A stretch of 18,923 bases of DNA from JACVRX01 sp035697245 (GTDB lineage: Bacteria > Actinomycetota > Actinomycetes > Jiangellales > Jiangellaceae), in the NCBI GenBank assembly GCA_035697245.1, contig DASSDH010000123.1:1-18923 (forward strand). The letters run 5' to 3'. Shown piece after piece: positions 6,286-14,337 of the stretch. Each line of letters opens with the position of its first letter. Position 1 is the stretch's first letter. The notes under the pieces were generated by a model, which saw only the letters and a program-made list of their open reading frames with translations, was not told the DNA's origin and did not search any database. The translations under genes were made by a program, and so were the position numbers.

Positions 6286-7071
6286 TTAGCCATTCCGGTT
6301 GAAGCGGCAGATAGCCGTGAACCCGTCGGCGTCCAGGCTGGCGCCACCGACCAGGGCGCCGTCAACATCGGGTTGGGCCATGATCGGCCCGATGTTGTCG
6401 GCCTTGACCGAGCCGCCGTAGAGGACGCGGACGGAGCTGGCCAACTCCGCTGAGTACAACTCCGCGAGCCGACGCCGGATCGCGGCGCACACTTCCTGGG
6501 CGTCCTCCGGCGTCGCCACCTCGCCGGTGCCGATCGCCCACACCGGCTCGTACGCGACGACGAGCAGCGCGGCTTGATCGGGAGTTACCTTGGCCACGGC
6601 TCCGTCTAGCTGGGACAGCGCGTGGGCGACGTGCCGGCCCTCGCGTCTGACCTCTAGCCCCTCCCCAATGCACAGGATGGGGATCAGACCGTGCCGGAAC
6701 GCCGCCCTGACTTTCCGGTTCACCAGCGCGTCGTCCTCGGCGTGGAACTGGCGGCGCTCCGAGTGACCGACCACGACATAGGTGCAGCCGAGCTTGGCCA
6801 GCATGGCGCCGGAAACGTCACCTGTGTACGCGCCGGCGTCGTGTTCGGAGAGGTCCTGCGCGCCGTAGCCGATGCGCAGCTTGTCGCCGTCGACCAGGGT
6901 CTGCACCGACCTGATGTGGGTGAACGGCGGCAGCACCGCGACATCGACCGCGTCGAAATCCTGGTCGGTGAATGAGAACGCGAGCTTCTGCACCAGCGCG
7001 ATCGCCTCGAGGTGGTTGAGGTTCATCTTCCAGTTGCCGGCCATCAGCGGCCGGCGTTGCTCGTTCGGCAC
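6286..7071 (-). CDS. tpiA: Triosephosphate isomerase
   Basis: A 261-residue glycolytic enzyme interconverting dihydroxyacetone phosphate and glyceraldehyde 3-phosphate. The active-site residues are all present: K15 in AGNWKMN, H103 in VVGHSERR, and E175 in the AYEPVWAIGTG loop region. The phosphate-binding YGGSV (218-222) and GALVGGASL motifs follow. The GTG at 7071 is chosen because it yields the usual N-terminus and GGAGGA (7081-7086 on the minus strand) precedes it by about 9 nt; the frame stays open far upstream, but only as a shadow of pgk. It starts 5 nt after the pgk stop codon. Unlike most actinobacterial tpiA genes it is not followed by secG; a convergent catabolic operon ends 50 bp away. 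Confidence 0.97.
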   Translation of the reverse strand: MPNEQRRPLMAGNWKMNLNHLEAIALVQKLAFSFTDQDFDAVDVAVLPPFTHIRSVQTLVDGDKLRIGYGAQDLSEHDAGAYTGDVSGAMLAKLGCTYVVVGHSERRQFHAEDDALVNRKVRAAFRHGLIPILCIGEGLEVRREGRHVAHALSQLDGAVAKVTPDQAALLVVAYEPVWAIGTGEVATPEDAQEVCAAIRRRLAELYSAELASSVRVLYGGSVKADNIGPIMAQPDVDGALVGGASLDADGFTAICRFNRNG

Positions 7072-7076
7072 GTGCG

Positions 7077-8270
7077 TCAGTCCTCCAGCACAGCAAGGCC
7101 CGGAAGGGTCTTGCCCTCGAGCAGCTCCAGGCTGGCCCCGCCACCGGTGGAGACGTGGGTGAACGCAGATTCGTCCAGTCCCAGTTGGCGAATAGCAGCC
7201 GCCGAGTCGCCGCCGCCCACCACGGAGGTGCCGCGGACCTCGGCGATTGCCTGCGCTACTTGCCGGGTGCCCTTGGCGAACGGCGCCTGCTCGAACACAC
7301 CCATCGGGCCGTTCCATACGACGGTTCGGGCGTCGGCCAGCTTGTCGCGGAAGAGCTCCACGGTGGCCGGCCCGATGTCGAGTCCCTTCATTCCCGCCGG
7401 GATCGCTGCTGCTGACACCACCGAGGTCTCCGCGTTCTCGTCGACATCGACTGCCACGACGATGTCGACTGGCAGGACGATCTCGACGCGTCGCTCGGTC
7501 CCCTGGTCGAGGAAGCCGCGCACGGTGTCGATCTGGTTCTCCTCGAGCAGTGAGCCGCCGACCTCGTAGCCCTGGGCCTTGAGGAACGTGAAGCACATGC
7601 CGCCACCGATGAGCAGCCGGTCCACTTTGGTCAGCAGGTTCTCGATGACGCCGAGCTTGTCGGAGACCTTCGAGCCGCCGAGCACGACGACGTAGGGCCG
7701 CTCGGGGTCATTGAGGACCTTGCCGAAGGCCTCGACCTCGGCCAGCACGAGCAGCCCAGCCGCATGTGGTAGCCGCCGGGCGATGTCGTAGACGCTGGCT
7801 TGCTTGCGGTGGACGACGCCGAAGCCGTCCGAGACGAACACATCGGCAAGGGCCGCCAGCTCGTCGGCAAACGCGCCGCGCTCGGCGTCGTCCTTCGAGG
7901 TCTCGCGGGGGTCGAACCGCAGGTTCTCGAGCATCGCGACGCCACCGTCACGCAACGCCTCGATGGTGGCCTTGGCGTCGGGTCCGACGCTGTCGCGGGC
8001 GAACTGGACCTCCCGGTCCGGTAGCAGCTCGGCGAGCCGCCGGTAGACCGGGAACTGCGAGTAGCGCGGATCGGGTTTGCCATCCGGCCGGCCCAGATGC
8101 GCCATCACGATCACTCGCGCTTCGGCCCCGGCCAGCCGTTCAATGGTCGGAACGCTGGCACGGATTCGGCCGTCGTCGGTGACCCTGCCGTCCTCGAGCG
8201 GCACGTTGAGGTCCGACCTCAGCAGTACCCGCTTACCGCGCAGGTCGCCGAGGTCGTCGATGGAGCGCAC
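7077..8270 (-). CDS. pgk: Phosphoglycerate kinase
   Basis: A 397-residue two-domain kinase of glycolysis (1,3-bisphosphoglycerate + ADP to 3-phosphoglycerate + ATP). The N-domain substrate site is visible in RSDLNVPL (18-25) and AHLGRPDG (57-64). The C-domain nucleotide site appears as VVLGGSKVSDKLGVI, LLIGGGMCFTFL, WNGPMGVFE and the C-terminal GGGDSAAAIRQLGL...STGGGASLELLEG. Length is normal for bacterial Pgk. The GTG at 8270 begins 4 nt after the gap stop, with no clear Shine-Dalgarno, suggesting translational coupling to gap. tpiA follows 5 nt after the stop, so gap-pgk-tpiA form one transcription unit. Confidence 0.97.
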   Translation of the reverse strand: MRSIDDLGDLRGKRVLLRSDLNVPLEDGRVTDDGRIRASVPTIERLAGAEARVIVMAHLGRPDGKPDPRYSQFPVYRRLAELLPDREVQFARDSVGPDAKATIEALRDGGVAMLENLRFDPRETSKDDAERGAFADELAALADVFVSDGFGVVHRKQASVYDIARRLPHAAGLLVLAEVEAFGKVLNDPERPYVVVLGGSKVSDKLGVIENLLTKVDRLLIGGGMCFTFLKAQGYEVGGSLLEENQIDTVRGFLDQGTERRVEIVLPVDIVVAVDVDENAETSVVSAAAIPAGMKGLDIGPATVELFRDKLADARTVVWNGPMGVFEQAPFAKGTRQVAQAIAEVRGTSVVGGGDSAAAIRQLGLDESAFTHVSTGGGASLELLEGKTLPGLAVLED

Positions 8271-8274
8271 GCCG

Positions 8275-9282
8275 TCAGATGCCGGGTCCGACGAGCCGGA
8301 TCAGGTCGATGAGCCGGTTGGAGAAGCCCCACTCGTTGTCGTACCAGCCGACCACCTTGACCTGGTTGCCGATCGTGCGGGTGAGGCCGGAGTCGAATAT
8401 GCACGACGACGGGTCGGTCACGATGTCGGTCGAGACGATCGGGTCCTCGGTGTAGGACAAATAGCCCTTCAGTTCGCCGTCGGCCGCCGCCTTGACTGCC
8501 CCGTTGACCTCGTCGACGGAGACCTCGCGGCCGACCGTTGCCGTCAGGTCGGTGACCGAACCGGTCGGTGTGGGGACCCGCAAAGCGAAGCCGTCGAGCT
8601 TGCCCTTCAGCTCCGGCAGCACCAGGCCGATCGCCTTCGCCGCGCCAGTGCTGGTCGGGATGATGTTGAGCGCGGCAGCGCGGGCCCGGCGCAGGTCCTT
8701 GTGCGGGCCGTCCTGCAGGTTCTGGTCCTGGGTGTACGCATGGATGGTCGTCATCAGGCCGCGCTCGATGCCGAACGCGTCGTTGATCACCTTGGCCAGC
8801 GGTGCCAGGCAGTTGGTCGTGCACGACGCCATGGAGATGATCGAGTGCGCGTCCGGGTCATAGGTGTCGTGGTTGACCCCCATGACGACTGTGACGTCCT
8901 CGTTCTTGGCTGGTGCCGAGATGATGACCTTTTTGGCTCCGGCGTCCAGGTGGGCCTTTGCCTTCGTGGCGTCGGTGAACAGACCCGTCGACTCGATCAC
9001 GATGTCGGCGCCGAGGTCCTTCCACGGCAGCTTCGCCGGGTCCCGCTCCTCCAGCGATTTGAACGAGTGGCCGGCCACCGTGATCTCATCACCGGCATAA
9101 CTGACCTCGGCGCCGAGCCGGCCCAGGATGGAGTCGTATTTCAGCAGATGGGCGAGGCTCTTGTTGTCAGTGATGTCGTTGACGCCGACCAGCTCGATGT
9201 CGTCGGCGCCCTGCGCCAGGACGGCCCGGTAGAAGTTGCGGCCGATGCGGCCGAAGCCGTTGATACCAACACGGATGGTCAT
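8275..9282 (-). CDS. gap: Glyceraldehyde-3-phosphate dehydrogenase, type I
   Basis: A 335-residue NAD-dependent glycolytic dehydrogenase. The Rossmann motif GINGFGRIGR (6-15) opens the protein, the catalytic cysteine is C154 in ASCTTNCLAP (152-161), and the activating histidine is H181 in TTIHAYTQDQ. Further conserved parts are RRARAAALNIIPTSTGAAKA and the C-terminal WYDNEWGFSNR. The ATG at 9282 (MTIRVGING) is the family start; AAGGAG on the minus strand at 9294-9299 precedes it with a rather long 11-nt spacer. The frame is open further upstream but without family similarity. It is the first gene of the gap-pgk-tpiA unit. The 189-bp gap to whiA probably carries its own promoter. Confidence 0.97.
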   Translation of the reverse strand: MTIRVGINGFGRIGRNFYRAVLAQGADDIELVGVNDITDNKSLAHLLKYDSILGRLGAEVSYAGDEITVAGHSFKSLEERDPAKLPWKDLGADIVIESTGLFTDATKAKAHLDAGAKKVIISAPAKNEDVTVVMGVNHDTYDPDAHSIISMASCTTNCLAPLAKVINDAFGIERGLMTTIHAYTQDQNLQDGPHKDLRRARAAALNIIPTSTGAAKAIGLVLPELKGKLDGFALRVPTPTGSVTDLTATVGREVSVDEVNGAVKAAADGELKGYLSYTEDPIVSTDIVTDPSSCIFDSGLTRTIGNQVKVVGWYDNEWGFSNRLIDLIRLVGPGI

Positions 9283-9471
9283 AAGACTCGAGACTCCTTC
9301 AGAACCGGCGTCTCGCGCCGGGCTCGATGCGGGGCAGGCGCGGTCGCCCACGTCGTCGTGGAGAACCGAGATCCGACCCTATGGCATCTGTCTGCAGGCG
9401 GCGACGATGGCGTCCACGGTCGACTGGTCACAGTTGCACCCGCACGGGGCCGGTGGCCGGGCCGGCTCGAG
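9283..9471 (-). promoter_or_regulatory. Intergenic region between whiA and gap, probable gap promoter region
   Basis: This 189-bp stretch is the only sizeable gap in the minus-strand block between uvrC and tpiA. It must hold the end of the whiA transcript and probably the promoter of gap-pgk-tpiA. I find no convincing -35/-10 pair; a TAGGGT hexamer (minus strand, near 9379-9384) is a weak -10 candidate without a recognisable -35. No coding potential was seen. Confidence 0.35.
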
Positions 9472-9484
9472 CTACGACTCGAGC
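9465..9484. terminator. Stem-loop spanning the whiA stop codon
   Basis: A perfect 7-bp inverted repeat, GCTCGAG / CTCGAGC with a 6-nt loop, spans the whiA stop codon (9472-9474). It is followed on the minus strand by more G/C-rich repeats (about 9447-9464). There is no U-tract, so intrinsic termination is uncertain; it may instead be a 3'-end stabilising structure. Confidence 0.3.
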
Positions 9485-10452
9485 ATGTCCGGGGTCAGGT
9501 TGGCGTCGGTGCCCGGGATACCGAGCTCGGCTGCACGCCGGTCGGCCATCGCCAGCAGCCGGCGGATCCGGCCGGCCACGGCGTCCTTGGTCATTGGCGG
9601 CGACGAGAGCTGACCCAGCTCCTCCAGGCTCGCCTGCTTGTGCTCGAGCCGCAGCTCGCCGGCGACCCGCAGGTGGTCCGGAACGTCGTCACCGAGGATC
9701 TCCAGCGCGCGCTCGACCCGTGCCCCTGCAGCCACCGCGGCGCGCGCCGACCGGCGCAGGTTCGCGTCGTCGAAGTTGGCCAGCCGGTTCGCGGTTGCCC
9801 GCACTTCGCGACGCATTCGTCGCTCTTCCCAGGCGAGCACGCTGTCATGGGCACCCAACCGGGTCAGCAAGGCGCCGATCGCATCGCCGTCGCGGACGAC
9901 GACCCGGTCGACTCCTCTGACGTCGCGCGCCTTGGCCTGGATGCCGACCCGCCGGGCCGCACCGACCAGGGCGAGGGCAGCCTCCGGCCCGGGACAGGTG
10001 ATCTCGATCGCCGACGACCGGCCGGGCTCGGTCAGCGAGCCGTGCGCGAGGAAGGCACCTCGCCAGGCGGCCTCGGCGTCACACATGGAACCCGAGACCA
10101 CCTGAGGCGGCAGACCGCGAACCGGGCGGCCGCTGGCGTCGATGAGCCCGGTCTGGCGGGCCAGTGCCTCACCAGCGGCCTCGACTCGGACCACGTACCG
10201 GCTGCCCTTGCGCAGACCGCTCGGCGACACCACGGCGATGTCGCTCTCGTGCCCGAAGACCTCGGCGATGTTCCGACGGAGGCGGCGCGCGGCAACTCCG
10301 GTGTCCAGTTCGGCTTCGACGACGATCCGCCCGTTCACGATGTGCAGGCCGCCGCCGAATCGCAACAACGCTGACACTTCAGCCTTGCGGCAGCACGACT
10401 TGGTGATGTCGAGGCGAGCGAGCTCGTCCTTGACCGAGGCCGTCATCGCCAT
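9472..10452 (-). CDS. whiA: Sporulation regulator WhiA (DNA-binding)
   Basis: A 326-residue WhiA protein. In Streptomyces WhiA acts with WhiB to switch hyphae into sporulation septation; the family is found in most Gram-positive bacteria, sporulating or not. The N-terminal two thirds is the LAGLIDADG homing-endonuclease-like fold (for example SCCRKAEVSALLRFGGGLH at 19-37 and PPQVVSGSMCDAEAAWRGAFLAHGSL). The C-terminal part is the DNA-binding helix-turn-helix region, with RRMRREVRATANRLANFDDAN, EHKQASLEELGQL and KDAVAGRIRRLLAMAD. The protein is very close to the Streptomyces sequence as I recall it, including the start MAMTASVKDE. The ATG lies within the yvcK 3' end (10-nt overlap), so the two are translationally coupled. 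Confidence 0.97.
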   Translation of the reverse strand: MAMTASVKDELARLDITKSCCRKAEVSALLRFGGGLHIVNGRIVVEAELDTGVAARRLRRNIAEVFGHESDIAVVSPSGLRKGSRYVVRVEAAGEALARQTGLIDASGRPVRGLPPQVVSGSMCDAEAAWRGAFLAHGSLTEPGRSSAIEITCPGPEAALALVGAARRVGIQAKARDVRGVDRVVVRDGDAIGALLTRLGAHDSVLAWEERRMRREVRATANRLANFDDANLRRSARAAVAAGARVERALEILGDDVPDHLRVAGELRLEHKQASLEELGQLSSPPMTKDAVAGRIRRLLAMADRRAAELGIPGTDANLTPDMLES

Positions 10453-11438
10453 GGGCCGATCCTGCCACGAGCGAAGGTGCCGGCGTAGGCATCTGCGAGC
10501 CGCTTCGGGTCATGACGGGGGGTTCCGTCGGCCCTGGCGATCTTGGCGACGACGAGCTCCGCGCCGAACTCGCTCGACACGCGGCGCAGCAACGCTTCGT
10601 CCGGAATCGAGCCGGGATCGGCGACGACAGCATCGAGATGCAGGTCAGGCGCATAGGCCCCGAGCACCTCCACATGCATCTCGGGGGTGAAGCCCTCGGT
10701 CTCTCCGCCTTCGGCGGACAGGTTCAGCGTGACCAGCCGGCCCGCCCGGGTCTTCAGCAGGGCTTGGCGCAGCTCGGGAACCAGCAGATGCGGAATCACG
10801 CTGCTGAACCATGAGCCGGGCCCGAGCACCACCCAATCGGCCTCGGCGATCGCCGCCAGTGCTTCCGGGCAGGCCGGCGGATCCGGCGGGACCAGCTCGA
10901 CCGCCACCACCGGCCCGGGCGCGGTTGCCACGGCATGCTGACCGACCACCGTGTCGATCTCACCCGTCAAGCTGCCGTCGCCGTCGAGCTGCCCGACCAG
11001 GGCATGGATGTTCAGCGCCGTCGACGACATCGGCAGCACCCGGCCCTGCGCACCAAGCAGGCGCGCCACCCAGTCGAGACCTTCGACGTGGCCGCCAAGC
11101 AGTTCCCACAACGCCACGATGAGCAGATTGCCCGCAGCGTGGTTGTGCAACTCGCCCTTGCTTGCGAACCGGTGCTGCAGTACGCGGGCCCAGGTTCGGC
11201 CCCACTCGTCGTCGCCGCACAGTGCGGCCAGTGCCATCCGCAGGTCGCCTGGTGGCAATACGCCGAGCTCACGACGGAGGCGACCACTCGACCCACCGTC
11301 GTCGGCGACCGTGACGACCGCCGTAAGCCGGCCGCTGACCCGGCGCAAAGCGGACAACGACACGGCCAGCCCGTGCCCCCCGCCGAGGGCGACGACCTTG
11401 GGACCCGCCAGCCGGCGGGCCTCGTCGGACCCGATCAT
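10443..11438 (-). CDS. yvcK: YvcK/GluP family UDP-sugar-binding protein (CofD-like)
   Basis: A 331-residue protein of the YvcK family, related in fold to the 2-phospho-L-lactate transferase CofD but not a cofactor F420 enzyme. YvcK proteins bind UDP-N-acetylglucosamine and influence carbon metabolism and cell-wall synthesis. Visible motifs are VVALGGGHGLAVSLSALR (15-32), VTVADDGGSSGRLRRELGVLPPGDLR, the NHAAGNLLIVAL block and the DWVVLGPGSWFSSVIPHLLVP segment. It overlaps rapZ upstream by an ATGA (11435-11438) and whiA downstream by 10 nt, the standard rapZ-yvcK-whiA order of Gram-positive genomes. Confidence 0.95.
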   Translation of the reverse strand: MIGSDEARRLAGPKVVALGGGHGLAVSLSALRRVSGRLTAVVTVADDGGSSGRLRRELGVLPPGDLRMALAALCGDDEWGRTWARVLQHRFASKGELHNHAAGNLLIVALWELLGGHVEGLDWVARLLGAQGRVLPMSSTALNIHALVGQLDGDGSLTGEIDTVVGQHAVATAPGPVVAVELVPPDPPACPEALAAIAEADWVVLGPGSWFSSVIPHLLVPELRQALLKTRAGRLVTLNLSAEGGETEGFTPEMHVEVLGAYAPDLHLDAVVADPGSIPDEALLRRVSSEFGAELVVAKIARADGTPRHDPKRLADAYAGTFARGRIGPWR

Positions 11439-12298
11439 TCTCGGCCGAGATCGCGGTGGACCACGATGGTGTCGACGCCCCGCTCGCGCAGCCGGGCGGC
11501 AAGCGCCTCACTCATCGCCACGCTGCGGTGTTTTCCGCCCGTGCAACCCACGCCTACCGTGACGAACCGCTTGCCCTCGCGGAGGTATCCGTCCGCCATC
11601 GACCCGAGCAGTTCGGCGTACCGGTCGAGGAACTCCGCCGCGCCGGGCTGGCCCAGGACGTAATCCCTCACCTGCTCGTCCCGCCCGGTTTGCGGACGCA
11701 GATGCGGCACCCAATGCGGGTTGGGCAGGAACCGCATGTCTGCGACGACGTCCGCATCGACCGGTATCCCGTACTTGTACCCGAAGGAGACGACGATGGT
11801 CTGCAGCCCGACGTCGGTGCCGGCGAACGCCGTCCGGATGCGGTCGGCGAGCTCGTGCACATTGAGCACTGACGTGTCCAGGACCAGATCCGCGGTGGTG
11901 CGCAGCTCGGCCAACAGCTCACGCTCCCTGCTGATCGCGTCGAGCACCCGCCCCTCGCCCTGCAACGGATGGGGTCGCCGGGCGGACTCGAATCGTCGGA
12001 CGAGGGCCTCGTCGCCCGCCTCGAGGAATAACACGTGCGGGCGGACGCCGCGGGCCCCCAGCTCGTCGAGTGCGCCGCGCAGCTCCCGGAAGAACACGCC
12101 ACCGCGCACATCGGCGACCACCGCGATGCGCCGTTGACTCGTGCGTTCGGTCACCGTGTCGACGAGCTGCATGACCAGGGACGGTGGGAGGTTGTCGACC
12201 ACGAACCAGCCCAGGTCGTCCAGGGACGCCGTCACCGCCGTCTTACCAGCGCCGGACATGCCGGTCACCACCAGCAGCTCCGGGACGTCGGTTGTCAC
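11435..12298 (-). CDS. rapZ: RapZ (YvcJ) family nucleotide-binding protein
   Basis: A 287-residue P-loop protein. The Walker A is GMSGAGKT (13-20), followed by WFVVDNLPPSL. The C-terminal domain carries FGYKYGIPVDADVVADMRFLPNP and GVGCTGGKHRSVAMSEALAARL, typical of RapZ, which in Enterobacteria is an RNA-binding adaptor for glmZ decay and binds glucosamine-6-phosphate. In Gram-positives (YvcJ) it hydrolyses GTP and its role is less clear. The GTG at 12298 is chosen over the longer frame (to 12349) because AGGAGGG on the minus strand (12304-12310) lies 5 nt before it and it gives the usual short N-terminus. It begins 13 nt after uvrC and overlaps yvcK by 4 nt. Confidence 0.95.
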   Translation of the reverse strand: MTTDVPELLVVTGMSGAGKTAVTASLDDLGWFVVDNLPPSLVMQLVDTVTERTSQRRIAVVADVRGGVFFRELRGALDELGARGVRPHVLFLEAGDEALVRRFESARRPHPLQGEGRVLDAISRERELLAELRTTADLVLDTSVLNVHELADRIRTAFAGTDVGLQTIVVSFGYKYGIPVDADVVADMRFLPNPHWVPHLRPQTGRDEQVRDYVLGQPGAAEFLDRYAELLGSMADGYLREGKRFVTVGVGCTGGKHRSVAMSEALAARLRERGVDTIVVHRDLGRE

Positions 12299-12311
12299 CG
12301 CCGCCCTCCTG

Positions 12312-14279
12312 TCATGTCGGCATCCGGTGGTCCGGCTCGAGGATCTCACCGGTCGCCGTGTTCACCGCGACGGCAGGCCGCCGCGCGCCGACGGCCTCGA
12401 CCACGGCATCTGCGGTCCTCCGCCCGATCCCCGGCACCTGGCTGATCTCGTCGGCGGTGGCTGTCCGTAGCTGCTTGAGCGACCCGAACCTGGCCAGCAG
12501 TGCCTTCCGGCGCGACGGGCCCAGCCCAGGCACGCCATCCAGCAGGCTGTCCACCATGGACCGCGAGCGACGCTGGCGGTGGTAGGCGATGGCGAACCGG
12601 TGCGCCTCGTCACGGATGCGCTGCAGAAGGTAGAGACCTTCGCTGGTACGGGGCAGGATCACCGGGTCGTCGGAGCTGTCGACGACCACCTCTTCGAGCC
12701 GCTTCGCCAGACCGATGACCGGGATGTCCGCGACACCGGCCTCGTCCATCGCCAGTCGGGCGGCGTTGACCTGTGGCTGGCCGCCGTCGACGACCACCAG
12801 GCCCGGCGCGTAGGCGAACCTTCGGGGCCGGCCGGTCTCCGGGTCGAGGGGCTGGGCGACCTCATCGCCGCCGCGGTTGTCCCGCAGCCGCCGGAATCGT
12901 CGGCTGAGCACCTCCTTGATCGCGGCGACATCGTCGAAGCCCTCATGACCTCTGACCGCGAACCGCCGGTACTCGGCCTTGCGCGGCAGCCCGTCTTCGA
13001 AGACGACGAGTGAGGCGACGACGTCCGTGCCCTGCAAGTTGGACACGTCGTAGGCCTCGATGCGCAGCGGCGCCTCGGCCAGGCCCAGCGCATACTGGAT
13101 CTCCTCGAGCGCCCGGCTGCGGGTGGTGAGATCACTGGCGCGCTTCGTCTTGTGCAGGGCCAGCGCCTGTGCCGCGTTGCGGGCGACGGTCTCCAGCAAT
13201 GCCCGCTTGTCGCCGCGGCGGGGAATCCGGATGTCGACCCGTCCACCACGCAGGCCGGCGAGCAGCTCGCCGAGGGCACCGGCCTCGTCCGGGTCGTCGG
13301 GCAGAGCTGGGACCAAGATCTCGCGCGGGATGGCCTGTTCACCGTTCTCGCCGTAAAGCTGCAGTAGGAAGCGTTCAACCAGCTGGCCGGTCGGAGCGTC
13401 GTCGGCCTTGTCGGCGACCCAGCCGCGCTGTCCGCGGACCCGTCCGCCGCGCACGTAGAAGATGTGCACCGCCACCTCGAGTGGGTCCTCGGCCAGGGCC
13501 ACGACGTCCGCGTCGGTGGCGTCGCCCAAGACGACTGCGTTCTGCTCCATCGCCCGCTGGAGCGCCGCGATGTCGTCGCGAAGCCGGGCCGCCCGCTCGT
13601 AATCGGTGGCGGAAGCCGCGGCCCGCATCTCTCGTTCCAACCGGCGGACGTATTTCGCCGTCTGGCCGTCGAGGAACGCGACGAGATCGTCGACGATCTC
13701 GCGGTGCTCGTCAGCGCTGACCCGCCCGACGCACGGCGCCGAGCACTTGCCGATGTAGCCGAGCAAGCACGGCCGGCCGACCTGTGCTGCCCGCCTGAAC
13801 ACGCCGGCGGAGCAGCTTCGCACCGGGAAGACCCTCAGCAGCTGGTCGAGCGTCTCGCGGATCGCCCAGGCATGCGCGTACGGGCCGAAATATCGAACGC
13901 CCCTCTTCTTCGCTCCCCGCATGACCATGGCTCGCGGGAACTCCTCGTCCAGCGTCACGGCCAGGTACGGGTAGCTCTTGTCGTCGCGATAGCGGACGTT
14001 GAAGCGCGGGTCAAACTCCTTGATCCAGGAGTACTCGAGCTGGAGTGCTTCGACCTCGGTGCGCACCACGGTCCACTCGACCTTGGCGGCGCTGGTGACC
14101 ATCGCCAAGGTGCGCGGATGGAGCGCGGCGAGGTCCTGGAAGTACGAGTTGAGCCGGGATCGCAGGGACTTCGCCTTGCCGACATAGAGGACCCGGCCGG
14201 CCACGTCGCTGAACCGATAGACGCCCGGCTCGTCTGGCACGGAGCCGGGCGCCGGGCGATACGTGGAAGGGTCCGGCAC
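12312..14279 (-). CDS. uvrC: UvrABC excinuclease subunit C
   Basis: A 655-residue nuclease subunit that makes both incisions in nucleotide excision repair. The N-terminal GIY-YIG domain is visible as PGVYRF (18-23) and YVGKAKSLRSRL (32-43). A Cys-rich stretch (CLLGYIGKCSAPC) resembles the region that binds an iron-sulfur cluster in UvrC. Next come a UVR motif (YERAARLRDDIAALQRAM), the RNase H-like 5' nuclease domain with YDVSNLQGTDVVASLVVF and GLVVVDGGQPQVNAA, and a C-terminal helix-hairpin-helix pair (VPGLGPSRRKALL, VPGIGRRTADAVV). GTG 14279 gives MPDPSTYRP, matching actinobacterial relatives; TTG 14288 is an in-frame alternative. First gene of the uvrC-rapZ-yvcK-whiA unit. Confidence 0.96.
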   Translation of the reverse strand: MPDPSTYRPAPGSVPDEPGVYRFSDVAGRVLYVGKAKSLRSRLNSYFQDLAALHPRTLAMVTSAAKVEWTVVRTEVEALQLEYSWIKEFDPRFNVRYRDDKSYPYLAVTLDEEFPRAMVMRGAKKRGVRYFGPYAHAWAIRETLDQLLRVFPVRSCSAGVFRRAAQVGRPCLLGYIGKCSAPCVGRVSADEHREIVDDLVAFLDGQTAKYVRRLEREMRAAASATDYERAARLRDDIAALQRAMEQNAVVLGDATDADVVALAEDPLEVAVHIFYVRGGRVRGQRGWVADKADDAPTGQLVERFLLQLYGENGEQAIPREILVPALPDDPDEAGALGELLAGLRGGRVDIRIPRRGDKRALLETVARNAAQALALHKTKRASDLTTRSRALEEIQYALGLAEAPLRIEAYDVSNLQGTDVVASLVVFEDGLPRKAEYRRFAVRGHEGFDDVAAIKEVLSRRFRRLRDNRGGDEVAQPLDPETGRPRRFAYAPGLVVVDGGQPQVNAARLAMDEAGVADIPVIGLAKRLEEVVVDSSDDPVILPRTSEGLYLLQRIRDEAHRFAIAYHRQRRSRSMVDSLLDGVPGLGPSRRKALLARFGSLKQLRTATADEISQVPGIGRRTADAVVEAVGARRPAVAVNTATGEILEPDHRMPT

Positions 14280-14337
14280 AACCCCCAACCCTATGCCGGA
14301 CCCTCCCGGCCCTTGAGGTCGTTCGACGCGCCTCGAG

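Noticed and set aside
7072..7596. In-frame N-terminal extension of tpiA reaching into pgk
   Set aside because: It lies wholly inside pgk in another frame and resembles nothing; the GTG at 7071 has a Shine-Dalgarno and gives the normal TPI N-terminus.
8077..10374. Plus-strand open frame of 765 codons opposite gap and whiA
   Set aside because: It is a shadow frame produced by G/C-rich third positions of two certain genes; its translation has low complexity and no family motif.
14295..14310. Hairpin GCCGG-N6-CCGGC between the Rieske gene and uvrC
   Set aside because: Only 5 bp with no U-tract; such repeats are expected by chance at this G/C content.
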